A DNA stretch of 64,000 bases, from the NCBI RefSeq assembly GCF_003073045.1, contig NC_037593.1, positions 21,698,720 through 21,762,719 on the forward strand, read 5' to 3'. Below the pieces are notes generated by a model. It ran no database searches. It saw only the letters and a program-made list of their open reading frames with translations, and was not told the origin of the DNA. Shown here one piece after another: positions 22,277 through 39,500 of the stretch. The position numbers and the translations under genes are program-made. This DNA comes from Pomacea canaliculata. Taxonomy: Eukaryota; Mollusca; Gastropoda; Architaenioglossa; Ampullariidae. The first letter of the stretch is position 1, and each line of letters opens with the position of its first letter.

Positions 22277-23723
22277 TTGTTAGAACAAATTGTATCTGTT
22301 TATATTTCTACATTTTATGGGGTTTTACAAAGAGAACAAATCGTATCTATTTATATTTCTAAATTTTCTCAGGTTTTACAATCTGCACAATCTGTTTCTT
22401 TTGTGTTTCTAGCCCTCCTATTCATCTCTAGCGTCGCGTGTCTGGTCTTGTACTGGAGCATGTCTTCTCAAGCTCTTGGTCGGCAGCACTCCATTGGCTG
22501 GATGAGGTACAAACTGGACTCTTTGGACATTAACATCATCGGCATCAAGATCAACTCGTCAGCCCTAACATCAAACGAAACTGATGAAGCCGTCAATAAC
22601 GAATCAGCGAAAAGTTGTTGTTCAAATCAGTCGTTAATGTTTGGGATCAACTCATCATTACTCGCATCATCCTCTCCCAAAACGACTTCATTATTGCCTT
22701 CAGTTCTGTTGCCCTTACAGTCCACCGTATTCTCGAGGAAGACTAAAGCATCAATCAATTACATCACTGCAGTCGACAACTTTTACTACAAACCCGACAC
22801 TTCTGATGACCAAGAATTCACAGAAAAGAGAAGAAATGCTGCTTCTTTGTCATCATCTCTCTGGGAGATTGGGGAACCAGTTCTTTCAGAGTGCCAGTGT
22901 TCTAGGATTATCGTACTCCTCCAACAGGACAGCCATCATTTTCAGTAGCAGTTTCAATGGTATTCTCAAGAAACCGTTGTTAACACCCGAAGAAGAACAG
23001 CTGCATAAAAATAGATGCGCCGAGGCGAGGGTCATTGGCGAGGGGTCGTGCTGTAGATATGAGGAACATATTGTCCGTGAAACTGTCCAGGGACAGACTG
23101 ATATCAGACTAGGAGGATATCTACAGTCATGGAAATATTTTGACAGATTTAGAGAGCAAATAAAGATCGCACTCGCTTTTTCTGAGCAGATTGTTCGACA
23201 AGCGACGGAAATTGTTCAAAAACTACGAGCAGAGCACAACTTCACTCTGATTGGCGTGCACGTGCGCAGAGGGGATTACGCACTAGACTCCAGTAAGAAA
23301 TCTGGATACGTCATGGCAACGAGGGAATATTTCCACAAGTCGATGACATTTTTCCAAAAACTTTTCCCTAACGCCATATTTGTTGTTGCGTGCGAAACCA
23401 CTGAATGGTGCAAGTCAAATTTATTGCAGAATGCGTCTACCACGTATCTTGAGACGCATTCAGCTGCTGTGGATTTGTCAATTCTTTCACAGCTCGACCA
23501 TATCATCATCTCGACAGGCACATACTCCTGGTGGGCTGGGTATCTTAATCCAGGCATGACAGTATATTTTAAAGATTTTATTGTTCCAGGAACATTTATA
23601 GGAAAACAGTTTAATGAAGACGCAAAGGATTACCTACTTCCACAATGGATTCGTTTTGACCAAAACGTAAGAACTTTCTTGCAAACACGAGTTTGCTCAC
23701 TGCTTGGGAGTGCCATCTTATGA
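22277..23723 (+). CDS. GT11 alpha-1,2-fucosyltransferase-like, type II membrane protein (frame break)
   Basis: The catalytic domain is open from 22641 to the stop at 23723 and carries GT11 landmarks: SGRLGNQFFQSAS (about 22855-22893), GVHVRRGDY (about 23253-23279; GDP-fucose site), and STGTYSWWAGYL near 23513. Such enzymes add L-fucose in alpha-1,2 linkage to galactose in the Golgi lumen. In a different frame upstream (22277-22948) lies a probable signal anchor, SVSFVFLALLFISSVACLVL, then a Ser/Asn-rich stem with five N-glycosylation sequons. The two frames overlap, so anchor and enzyme are not joined by one continuous frame: either an extra base (or two missing) near 22700-22840, or an intron. 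One in-phase intron is 22507-22720 (GTACAA...TTACAG), but it would remove the sequons. No in-frame ATG precedes the anchor, so an upstream start exon may be missed. Confidence 0.82.
22282..22410 (+). repeat. 51-bp tandem repeat, two copies plus a degenerate third
   Basis: Units begin at 22282 (AGAACAAATTGTATCTGTTT) and 22333 (AGAACAAATCGTATCTATTT), exactly 51 bp apart; a diverged third begins near 22384. Because 51 is a multiple of three, the frame gives repeats EQIVSVYISTFYGVLQR and EQIVSIYISKFSQVLQS, and the third, AQSVSFVFL, runs into the putative membrane anchor of the fucosyltransferase. Confidence 0.85.
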
Positions 23724-23729
23724 TTTTCT

Positions 23730-26013
23730 GTAATTTATAAAGACACATCTCCACTATTCTTTTCTCACGACATCAATACGAAGTCCAACCTCGCGCTGGT
23801 GTAAACTTCCAATCGACTAGACATACACTGAGTCCAGCAAACAACAACTTTTCTTAGGTCTCCTCGAGACGGACTTCCAGTCGCTAGCACGCAGATTAGG
23901 AAAGTGATGTTTCTCTCGGAGTCCGAGGGTGAGTCGCCTCTTCCTAAACGTGGGATGTTCCTGGTCATCCTTTGATCCTGGACCCAGTCAGGGAAGTTTC
24001 GCAGGTACTAAAACTCTTCCACCCCGATGTTCAGGCCAGCGTGTCCCGTGTCAGTGGTCAGATTATAGGCCTCGCCTTGACCATCCTGTCAGGTCATCAA
24101 CCGGAGCGGTGGCAACTTGACCAGTGCACTGTTGGTGGTCTAAACTCTAAACAAACTTTGCTAAAAGTAGAAAATACGTTTTCTACAGATGGAACATTTT
24201 GACATGAGTTAATCAGATAGCTGTATAGAAATAATTCGACGCAGCTCTTTACAGTATGACAGGACATTCTGGACAGCCAAAACACTATTTTATGGAATAC
24301 ACTATGGGATTTTTTTTCTTCTACTCTGTAGAGAAGAGTATATATATAGTCCTAAACTTCACATCAGACAGGCAGGACTTTCCAAGTGATCCCGCATGGT
24401 GTAAGCGAACGAGTGAGAGAAACAGTGGATGAGTGAACGATGGACAACTGAACAAGAAAACAAATGGTGGACGGTCTGTATGCGAATACTATGTACAACA
24501 GCTCGTGTGAAGACGGTAATGAAAAATCACTGTTTTATAGGAAGACTTTCAGAGCAGATGGAGTTTATGTGAAGAATGGGTCAATGATGTTTATGCAAAT
24601 CGGGTTACATAACTACAATGGAAACCTTTAATAATAAGAAATAATCGAAAATACACCCTTTTTTCTAACCTACCGCTCACCAATATTTCATACAGTTGAG
24701 ATGATTACCAATCTGTCAGCCTAAATATCGCCAGTTTAAAAGGCCATAACGTATGGAGATGTTGTCTATAGGTGCATCGTCATCAACAAGCTCTATAAGG
24801 TATGTTGAGAAGAAAAATTACTTTTAAGATTACACATAAGATCGCATCCAAAATATTGGGATAGATTATGAAAAGTCTATACATTAAAAATAGGTTTTAA
24901 AATAACAATCTTTTTTGCTGTTCAGTCGATTTCACAGATGGATACGAGGTAGGCAAGCTTGTGACTAGATCCATAACATTGAGGTCATTCTTGTGTATAT
25001 ATTTATGGATTACAATGTCCACCGCATGTGTTCTGTGCATGTATGAAAATCCATCGATCTCAATTGGTCGAATATGATCATATTCGATCGAGGTTTGTTT
25101 ACAACAGATATGAATGAACTACTTAAAGACGTATCCGAGGCACAAAAATTTATAAACATGCGTTATGAATATGGATATCTGTGGTATCAATAACAGCAAT
25201 TTTATCTGTACAGAAAAAAGCTACCCCCTGTCGTGTGTTCTGGGATACATTCCATTTATTTTATTATTTCTGCGGTCATGAGCTTATTATTCATGACGTA
25301 TTCTTCATTAATTTATATGACAACTCTCTAATGTAAAACATGTATTCAAAGATATGTACCTATAAATATTGTATTTAGGTCACAATGACCATGGTGCCAG
25401 AATCTCAGTGTACAGTATGATATCCTCTTTTTATATACTCACTAAATTCCCCTTGTCCAGGAAATTTTGTAATCGATTTTCACCCACTTCCCAATATTCT
25501 AGAGATATGACTTTCTTCATTTACTCATTTCCAGTGACAATTAAATAGCAACTTATTTTCACCAATCCACAAGTGGTAAAATATTTTTAATAAAGTTTGG
25601 GGGTTTCTTTAAATTTTGCGAGAACGTATAGACGATTAGGGGAGATAAGTAATTGCTCCTCTAGGACTAGTAAAACTATAGGTTATCTTCCTTATTTGGC
25701 CTATGCCAACGAAAAACGAAAAAATCGATAACAAAATCCAAAAAGACTAAAAAGTTTGAAATAAATAGGTAAGGAAAACTGAAACACTTTTATTTAAAAT
25801 GCATTGCTAGGTGGAAGCCATTTTTACAAGCTAATCACCTCTCATCCGCCACCCTTTGTAAAAGGTTGAAAGTTCGAGGCATGGACGTGTATTTATATTA
25901 TGTAGTTCATGCTCGAGGGGTGTGTTCTCACGTTCACCAATCAAAAGCTTAGGTTAAGGTCAACCTGCTGTGGCACAGCTGCTGATGTTCTCTCTTAAAA
26001 CGATATTTTTCAG
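23730..26013. other. Intergenic region between fucosyltransferase and ALDH8A1 genes
   Basis: No coding exon supported. It presumably includes the fucosyltransferase 3' UTR and the ALDH8A1 promoter. A perfect 20-bp palindrome lies at 25068-25087. A good acceptor (CGATATTTTTCAG) ends at 26013, six bases before the ALDH8A1 ATG, implying a non-coding first exon somewhere upstream. Confidence 0.5.
25068..25087. repeat. 20-bp perfect palindrome
   Basis: TCGAATATGATCATATTCGA reads the same on both strands with no spacer. It lies about 950 bases before the ALDH8A1 start. No known binding site is recognised. Confidence 0.85.
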
Positions 26014-26019
26014 GATCTC

Positions 26020-31706
<5,687 letters not shown>

Positions 31707-31776
31707 AGAAAATATGATTTGCAAATATTAGCTTAAAAAATAAGTTTTATACATTCTATTAAATATTTTATAAAAA

Positions 31777-31782
31777 AATAAA
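31777..31782 (+). promoter_or_regulatory. Candidate polyadenylation signal (ALDH8A1)
   Basis: AATAAA about 70 bases after the ALDH8A1 stop, in TAAAAAAATAAAACC; well placed for 3' end formation. Confidence 0.5.
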
Positions 31783-33899
31783 ACCATGGATCGAAAACTA
31801 CTATGCAAAATCTTTTTAATAACGTTTTGAAATGTAGAATATATTTCCTTTTGCATGACCATATATATCTACTTAAAAAATTATGGACATTTTTGTTTGT
31901 GTGATAAAACGAGATAAGAAAGGCCCATACTAACTGCTGGCAGGCTGCTGTAGAAAGCTGGCATCCACTTAATCAGTTGACATTCCTGTTGATTTTCTTT
32001 TTGTGGAGAAGCTACAGAAGCTTTCATTTGCTCCAGGATGCCACTTGAAGTTTTAACCATTTCTAAATGATTTATTTTTCCTTTTAACCAATTGTGAAAA
32101 TAAAAGCAATCTTCCAGTTTAGTAGAAAAGATAGTCATTTAATGGTAGATAACCCTTTAACACAGTTGGCCAAAATTCTACTTTTTTAGAATCTAGTCCA
32201 AGTGACTCCCTTCATGCAAAACATGTTCAGAAATAATAAATGCATGACTTACTGCATTTTAAAGGAAATTTTCATCGATATATTTCTATTTATAAACTTT
32301 TTTAAAAATGAGTTTTCAGATGATTTTAACATGTATATTTCAAACTAGTTTTGTATATTTGTATCTGTTAAAAGATGTAATTGCTCAATGAATTGAAGCA
32401 GGAATTCCTTTGACAAATGTTTGAATTCTGCAGACTGATGGTTTTTCCCATAGATATGTTAAAATCTGTATCTTGCTCTGCATATTATGAAGATTTGATG
32501 AAATGAAATGAGGCTTTTGCATTCCTTAAAAGTTTTGCAATTGCACAATAAAACTGTTAATTTTTTACTGTATTATTATTAAATGTTTGTCAGGAATGGA
32601 AGTCTATGTTAATGTGCTAGTGTCTTCTCACATTACTGACAGGGGAAACGGGAACAACTGATACAAATTTAAATGTTCCGAAAGAGGCCATGGTATATTT
32701 AAATGGATGTAGATGGATTTTTTAACCCAGAAAGTTATTGTACAAAATGGTTCTCAATTTACCAAACTGGACCACTTTGCACACTTCCACATGAAGTGAT
32801 TTTTATGTAATGTTTGTAATTGCCCCTTCACCCACAAAACAAAAGCATAAAACTATTACCTTCACACGTCATAAAATTTACTAGAATGCAAACATTAAAT
32901 ACTGTACTAGGATGATACATGGAATTATGGATAACAATTTAAACTTGAAGGACTGTAAAGTTAACATGTGTTCCTCACCCAATGCACTGATATACCTCAA
33001 TACCATTAGGTAATTCATAAAAATATTAAATTGCAGACAGGTTAAAAGCCATAATAATTAACAGAATTACGAAATAAAAGTTGAAATACTGGTATGTTGC
33101 CTGTCCCAACCAACGTCACCTATTCAAAATAATAAGTATGCAAATATTGCTTTTCCATCCTAGTATATCTGATGCTAGCAAGTAATATTATTTTAAACCT
33201 TTCTTTGAAATTTTAAATATCTTGCGATTATCAGAAACCATATAATCAATAAAACAACAAAAAGCGATCACAAAATGTTCGAAAAAGTAACGAGAATGTA
33301 AAATGAGGGAAAGATCTGCTGCTAAAAGTGGATGAGAACAGTGAGAAGGAGTTGAGTGTCATGGAGAAAAACTGCCAGATGAGGATGAGCAAGCTGCTGC
33401 AAAGATGTCTTTGGCGAACTTTACTACAAGATCCACAGGTCTGTAGTAGAACCTAGTAGTCTACTTCCACCTACTATCACTTGCTCCCAAGCACTTTCCC
33501 CCATTACTTATTACTTCACCGTTTATCCAATCAAAAAGCTCGTTGCTTGTGGGTGTCGATGCACTCATTTCCGCCCGAGGAGGCGTGCGAGTCCCACTAG
33601 GAGCCTAGGAAGAGAGTGTGTTTTTTTTTAATCGATCTCGCCGTCTAGACAGATGCTTGCCGTGGCATTTTGGGAAGGGGGCCAGGGATAGGCCGTATGT
33701 CTACAGGCGTGTGTCTTCAATAGGGATGTGAGAATCTAATGATTTATTACTGAAAAGTTGTCACTTAAGTGATTTTCGGTTGTATTACCATAAGCGACCA
33801 GAGAGCTGAAGAGGTGTACGGGGATGAGGGATGGTGTAATCTACTGTGCTCGAAAATCGATCAGTAAAAATCCAGCAGTATTTACTATTTCTTTCATCT

Positions 33900-34028
33900 G
33901 TGTTTTCAGGTCTAGTTTAGTACAAGGATTTTCACGGTTAAAAGTGCAAGAGCTACATTAACGTACAGCAGTGGTAGCAGAGGAAGGCGCTGTAAAACAT
34001 AATCGATACCAGTCGTAACAGTAGCAAG
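33900..34028 (+). other. Possible 5' UTR exon of the SULF gene
   Basis: The stretch ends in GCAAG followed by GTAAGTC, a near-consensus donor at 34029. The next plausible acceptor is TTTTTTTTGCAG at 36418, leading into the exon with the SULF start codon. The left boundary is not defined by sequence. This is inference from splice signals only. Confidence 0.3.
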
Positions 34029-35099
34029 GTAAGTCTTTTTTCACGCGACTTTAAACAGTTTTCATAAAGTTTACAATGTACCAGTTTATGTAAAATACAT
34101 TCTAGAAATTGCAAGAATTCCTGCAAGCACGTTTGCCAAGAAGTGATCAAATCGGGTTCAGAAATCAGATATAAAAGGACAACGAACCATTTCTTCCAGC
34201 AAAATTAGAAACTTTGTATTCCTCTTGTTCATAAACAGCTTTGGGGTTAAAAGGGAAGTGCTCTTAAAAGTTGAGCAGAGTGGTATATATACTTTAATAC
34301 ACATACAAAGGAATAAGGATGGTAATACAGAAAATGATTCAGAGACTTGATTTTCTCACATAGTCCTTCTCTTGTTGTAGTTTGACAGCTTCAGATATTT
34401 TGGGCTATGAAAATCACCTGTTATACTTTATAACATTTACCTAATCAAATGTAAAAGTAAATCAAGTCATATTTATTTACATCCTTATAGAAACAACTTA
34501 CATGATCTTTTTCTCTCATTTTGTATGTGCAAGCACCTTTTTCCTTCCATTTTGATCATATTGTGGCAAAGCTGGCGCATGGTATGTTTTCTTCAGAAAA
34601 GAAACTTGTTGCTCCTGTGCATACCTATACCATTATTATAAAGCCAATAATAAGATTAGTAAGATGGAACTAGATTTTGATTTTAGTCCAGCTAGGAGAG
34701 AGGATTCGTGCTCTAGTATTTGCTACAACAACCTTTTCAGTCCCAGAAAATATTATCATCTCACATAGAGATGGTAACAGGCATAAGGCACTAGGATCAA
34801 TTAACAAAGAGGAGCTTTAGCAAAGAGTGATATAATGAATTGTGAACATGCTTTTTAGCTTGCTAGATGTGGGTTTCTGGGGTTCTTGGAGCTTTGAGCT
34901 TGCTGTTATGATGTGCATAAACTTTTTAAGCATTGTTAGTGTTGTTTAACATTATATATAACAATGTTGCTCTTTAAGGAAAACAAAATGACAAAACTAT
35001 CTTTTTTTCACAGCTAATTTTTGAAAAGTGGGGCATTTGTTTTAAAGCTCCTTTCATGTTTTGATTGATATAGTTTTTATAGACTAATTGGTTGAGACT

Positions 35100-35404
35100 T
35101 GATAATAAATGCAAAATTTGTAAAGCACCTAGTCACTCTCCTAAGGAGCAAGCTTTTAGTAAGAACGAAACATGGACAGCATACGAGGAACAGGAAAACA
35201 AGCAAATAAAATATGAACTATAAAAGCTATAAACAACCGTACTAAACGAAGAATAGAATCAAATATAGAAAAACACAAAGAGGAACCAAATAGCAAGAAC
35301 AAGAGCTGAGACTAACATGATATTGCAAAAGGAAGGGTGTGAAAAAGGACTAGCGTTATGGGAAAGGGTGTTAGGAGAAATGTTTAGGGAAGAGGTGTGT
35401 CATG
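35100..35404 (+). repeat. Dispersed repeat copy, cut by a LINE fragment
   Basis: Shares blocks with 54925-55300: GGACA(A/G)CATA(C/T)GA(G/A)GGAA near the left, ATATAGAAAA and CAAGAACAA in the middle, and AAGAGGTG(T/C)G(T/C) at the right. The copy at 54.9 kb continues past this last block, whereas here the sequence changes to LINE coding sequence. I cannot assign a family. Confidence 0.55.
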
Positions 35405-35848
35405 TAAAGTCAGTCTTTCTATATGGATCTGAGACAAGGCATGTGACAAACACCATCACCAACAAGATTCAGACATTCGTCAACCGATGTCTGCACCATA
35501 TCCTTAACATCAGTTGGCCCAAGAAGATCTCCAGCACAAACCTGAGGGAGAGAACCAGCCAAAAACCTGCCAGCCAAGACACCAAGAAACGGAAGTGGGG
35601 CTGGATCGGTCACACCTTGCGAAAGTCAGCTGACAATTTAACAAGACAAACTCTGGGCTGGAACCCACATGAGAGGCACAAGGTTGGGAGACCCAGACAA
35701 ACATGGAGGAGATTGGTCCACAGTGTTGCGGAGGCAACTGGCATGACATGGTCCCAACTGGAAAGGGACGCCCAGAACTGGATCCGATGGCGTGGTGTAG
35801 TTGCGACCCTATGCTCCACTGGGGGTGATTAGGAACAAGAAGAAGAAA
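35405..35848 (+). mobile_element. LINE 3' fragment (reverse-transcriptase ORF C-terminus)
   Basis: An open frame to the stop at 35830-35832 carries the C-terminal end of a non-LTR retrotransposon polyprotein: FLYGSETRHV, then [31 protein letters not shown] and [18 protein letters not shown]. These strings end many invertebrate LINE ORF2 proteins, after the reverse transcriptase domain. The endonuclease and polymerase core are missing, typical of 5' truncation. The stop is followed by AGGAACAAGAAGAAGAA, the same 3' terminus as the copy at 47686. Clade not determined. Confidence 0.85.
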
Positions 35849-36418
35849 AATGAAAACTATGCTCTTTGGCATTTCCACAATATTCTGGATGCATTCAGTC
35901 AAGGTCGTCCTACAAACATGCTGTGCAGCAACATACATCTGGCAGGTTACAAGTAAATGTGTGATGTACGGATTTTCACAATACTTGTTGAGTCAGTTTT
36001 GCAGGTATACAGTTATGACTATCTTTTGGTCTATGGATCTCATAGACTTTCTCCAAAATAATAATTTTGTTCTGTTTGATATCTACCATACTGAGTCTAC
36101 CCAAATTTTAAAAAAAGCAAAGGTATTTAATCATCTACATTGGTCTTTGCTTCTTATGGCAGTTTTGGCAGTTTATTTGATGATATTTCTACTGATGTAC
36201 TGAGAGGGTTTATGTATGTCTGGCTGAGTACAGTTTTAGGGAAATGATTACTTATGTAGTTTAAATACATGGTTTATTTACAAATTAACAGTCTACACTT
36301 TTATTATTACTTGTTTTTGATAACTATCTTTGTAAAGTATAGTGAACCCAACTGTAGCTGAGGAACTGCATGCAATGAAGATCATGATTATTATATTGAA
36401 ATATAATTTTTTTTGCAG

Positions 36419-36574
36419 GGTTAATATCATTCTTCAGCTGGAACACTGAACTTTTGGATGTCAGAAACTTTTAAAGCAACAGTTTGGAGAAAGAAAAGCT
36501 ATGAGTTCAGTTGTTGAAGACTCCTAGCCTCTGCCAGTGATTTACATATTCATTACACAGGTGCACTTTGTTCC
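36419..36574 (+). other. Probable 5' UTR part of the SULF start-codon exon
   Basis: An acceptor with a long T-run, TTTTTTTTGCAG, ends at 36418, and the sequence then runs without a clear donor to the ATG at 36575. A second acceptor-like CATTACACAG at 36560 is an alternative boundary. Confidence 0.4.
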
Positions 36575-39500
36575 ATGATCACAATGGAAAAGACATCACA
36601 TTGGCTGATACATCACTTTAGTAATATCCTAGCATTAGTGTTACTTACAGGCCTTGTGGCCAGTTCGATTTCTGCAGCAGACAATGCCAAAAGAACGTAC
36701 TTTGAAGAAGAGATATCTCCAAATCACAGACGCCTGAAATTTTCAGCGCAGAAAGTGACAGAACGCCGCACTCATAGTGAACGACCGAACATCGTCCTTA
36801 TCCTTACAGATGATCAGGATCTTTTATTAGGTAAGCTTTATGTGTCAAGACTTTCTTATGTGAGTTGGTATCAAAAATTGTTGTTGGATGATTTGTCATT
36901 GTGTGGTGAGCAAAGAATGTACTTTCACAAACATTATTTAATGTATTTAGTTATATGTGCTACACTTTTGTACGACTGACTGCACAGTAGTTTTGTTTAC
37001 ACCAGTTCCTATGTTACGGGGGCTTTGACATCAATAGATAATATTTTTCATTAAAATATGGGACCGTTGTATATGTGGTCCATCATTGACTGAAATGCAT
37101 GACTGTATCGTCATTATGCCATGGGGGGAAAAAATGCCAAAATGCTAGATTTTTTTGTGTGAACATTTTGTGTTTTGTGTCCATAAAGGCATGCAAATAC
37201 ATAAACATTTTATAACATAGAATTTATTTCTGTGATATTTGATCATAATATAGCTGCTTCTATATATTCTAAGATGGGTCTGATATGCTTGGATATTTGC
37301 TGTTGTATAACTGATATTCAACAACAGGTTCAATGAAATACATGCCTAAACTACAGAGTCTACTGGTACGACAAGGAGCATTTTTCAACTACTCCTTTGT
37401 TTCAACTCCTATGTGCTGTCCATCACGAAGCTCTCTGTTAACTGGTCTCTACACACACAATCACAATGTCCATACTAACAATGACAACTGCTCATCTCCT
37501 CAGTGGATACAGCAGTATGAACCACGTACTTTTGCAGCATTTCTACATTCATCTGGCTATAGAACAGGTAAGTGTCTTGATCTGCTTGTTACTTAAGAAA
37601 TCTGCTATGCGTTTCCCATTCATTGTTCATGCCAAGGCAGATTTAATGAATATTCATTATATTGCACACACGGGAGATTATGGAAAGTTATTCAACTAAA
37701 TGAACTGTATTATGACTTAAAAATCTTTTCACTGATTTATAGTACAATTTTCATGGCCTTGGAGTTCTTTTTTTCCCCCTTTAAAGTATCTGCACATTTC
37801 TGTACACGTTGTTCTGTGACTGGAGTGGATTAAGGGTGAAATGCCAAAATATGATGCTGCAGCATTGACTGCTAAAGTAGATATATGTGCGTACAAGTCA
37901 CATTTAGATGGCAGATATTTCTGAAATATAACTCCAGAATGTTATAAGTTCATAGTCTTCAAAAAAAAAGAGACAACCATTTGTATTAAACTTACTGGCT
38001 GTTCATATGCAACAACACTGCACTATGTGACACCAGAAAAGTCAGAAACAGTTCTGAAACTCCATTTTTCTTGTCATCGTGTTATAGTTACTTCAAATTG
38101 TAGCAGAAATATATTTATATCCTATTCATCAAACCAATCCAGCTGAACAGGCATTACAGTATGTCTTCCTCATAACCTTATATTAAAGCTTACAGTAACT
38201 AATATTTATTTTTGTCAACCACACAGTACTTTAGATGCAAAGCTTGTTACCTATAGCCAACGGTATCGGTACTCAAGGACTACATTTTCCATATTCTATA
38301 GTGGGGAAGGCAGATACCGCTGGTGTCCTAACTGAGAGCAAACTGGTTCAATGCTTGATTAGTGTCGAAAATTTCCCCCAGTCAACCCAGTTGGCGGGAA
38401 TGGGTACCTGACACCATAAAGGGTTGGGAAGGTAAGGTAGCAAGGGAGAAGAGATGGGCACTGCCATCATGTAAAGCTGGACCCAAGAAAAGCGAGGTCT
38501 TCTAACACGTCACCCCCCTTCCCCCCCCCCAAAAACGATCAACAACCTGAAAAGGTTAGGGCATGACCTTTACCTTTTTACCTTAGTGGAAATCATATTT
38601 TTAATTTCTAGTTCATCTATTTTTTTTCATTTATACAAAAACTTGTCCTACAACAAACCAGGAAAGAATAGTTTTGGTCTGAGGTGAACCAGTATTTTGA
38701 TTAGGTTACTATATTTCAGCACCAGAGCAGTGCAGTAAATGTTTCAGGACTCTGATGTAGTGCAGGTATTCCATTGTAGATGGAACAGGTGAACTTGCTT
38801 TGTACAAGAGGTAGCATTTTCGAAAATGTTTTTCCTTGAATACAGAAAAGACCTTGCATCAATTCTTTTAAGTATTTCTTTTCTGTTTTCCCCCATATCT
38901 TTTTTTCTGTTATTTTCTAGCACAGCGATGTAAATTTTAGTTCTAAAAAATGAAAAATGTGGATTTTCAAATTAGAATGTGGAAAATTTAATCACTGGTT
39001 ATTGATTCCATTTGCAGTGGGTAACCAGCTCTGCATCTAGAGTAGCAGGGTTAGGGTTATGAGGAAGACATTCCCTGTTCTGCTAGACTGGTTTGAGGAA
39101 TGGGGTAGATGCAAAAACATATGAAAGGTATATTTCTCCTGTTATTTGAAGTAACTGTAATATGATGACATGAAGTTTCATGAATAGTTTTGTAAACTTA
39201 AAAGCATCTTTAAAAACACTTACAATCATAGTAAATGTGGTGATATTAATAAATTTTAATCCAACAATAAAAGTAGGCAATGCAAGATGGAAAATTGAAT
39301 GATTTCCCATTTTCAGGGTATTTTGGTAAATATCTCAACAAATACAATGGAACATATAAACCACCTGGCTGGGATCACTGGGTGGGCTTGATACGCAACT
39401 CACGCTTCTACAATTACTCTGTCAACAACAATGGAGAAATTGTTAAGCATGGTGACAATTACTATGCTGACTACCTCACAGATCTTGTTGCCAATGACAG

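Larger units (their letters stand above)
31790..36418. other. Region between ALDH8A1 and SULF coding exons
   Basis: No coding exon apart from a LINE fragment. A GC-richer stretch at about 33530-33680 and a strong donor, AGTAGCAAG followed by GTAAGT at 34029, could mark the SULF promoter and first non-coding exon. A copy of a dispersed repeat (about 35100-35404) and a LINE 3' fragment (35405-35848) follow, so they would lie in the first SULF intron. Confidence 0.45.

Noticed and set aside
23929-24202. Open frames downstream of the fucosyltransferase, one with QVLKLFHPDVQ recalling histone H2B's QVLKQVHPD
   Set aside because: The similarity is limited to about nine residues; the rest does not follow the histone fold sequence, so chance is more likely.
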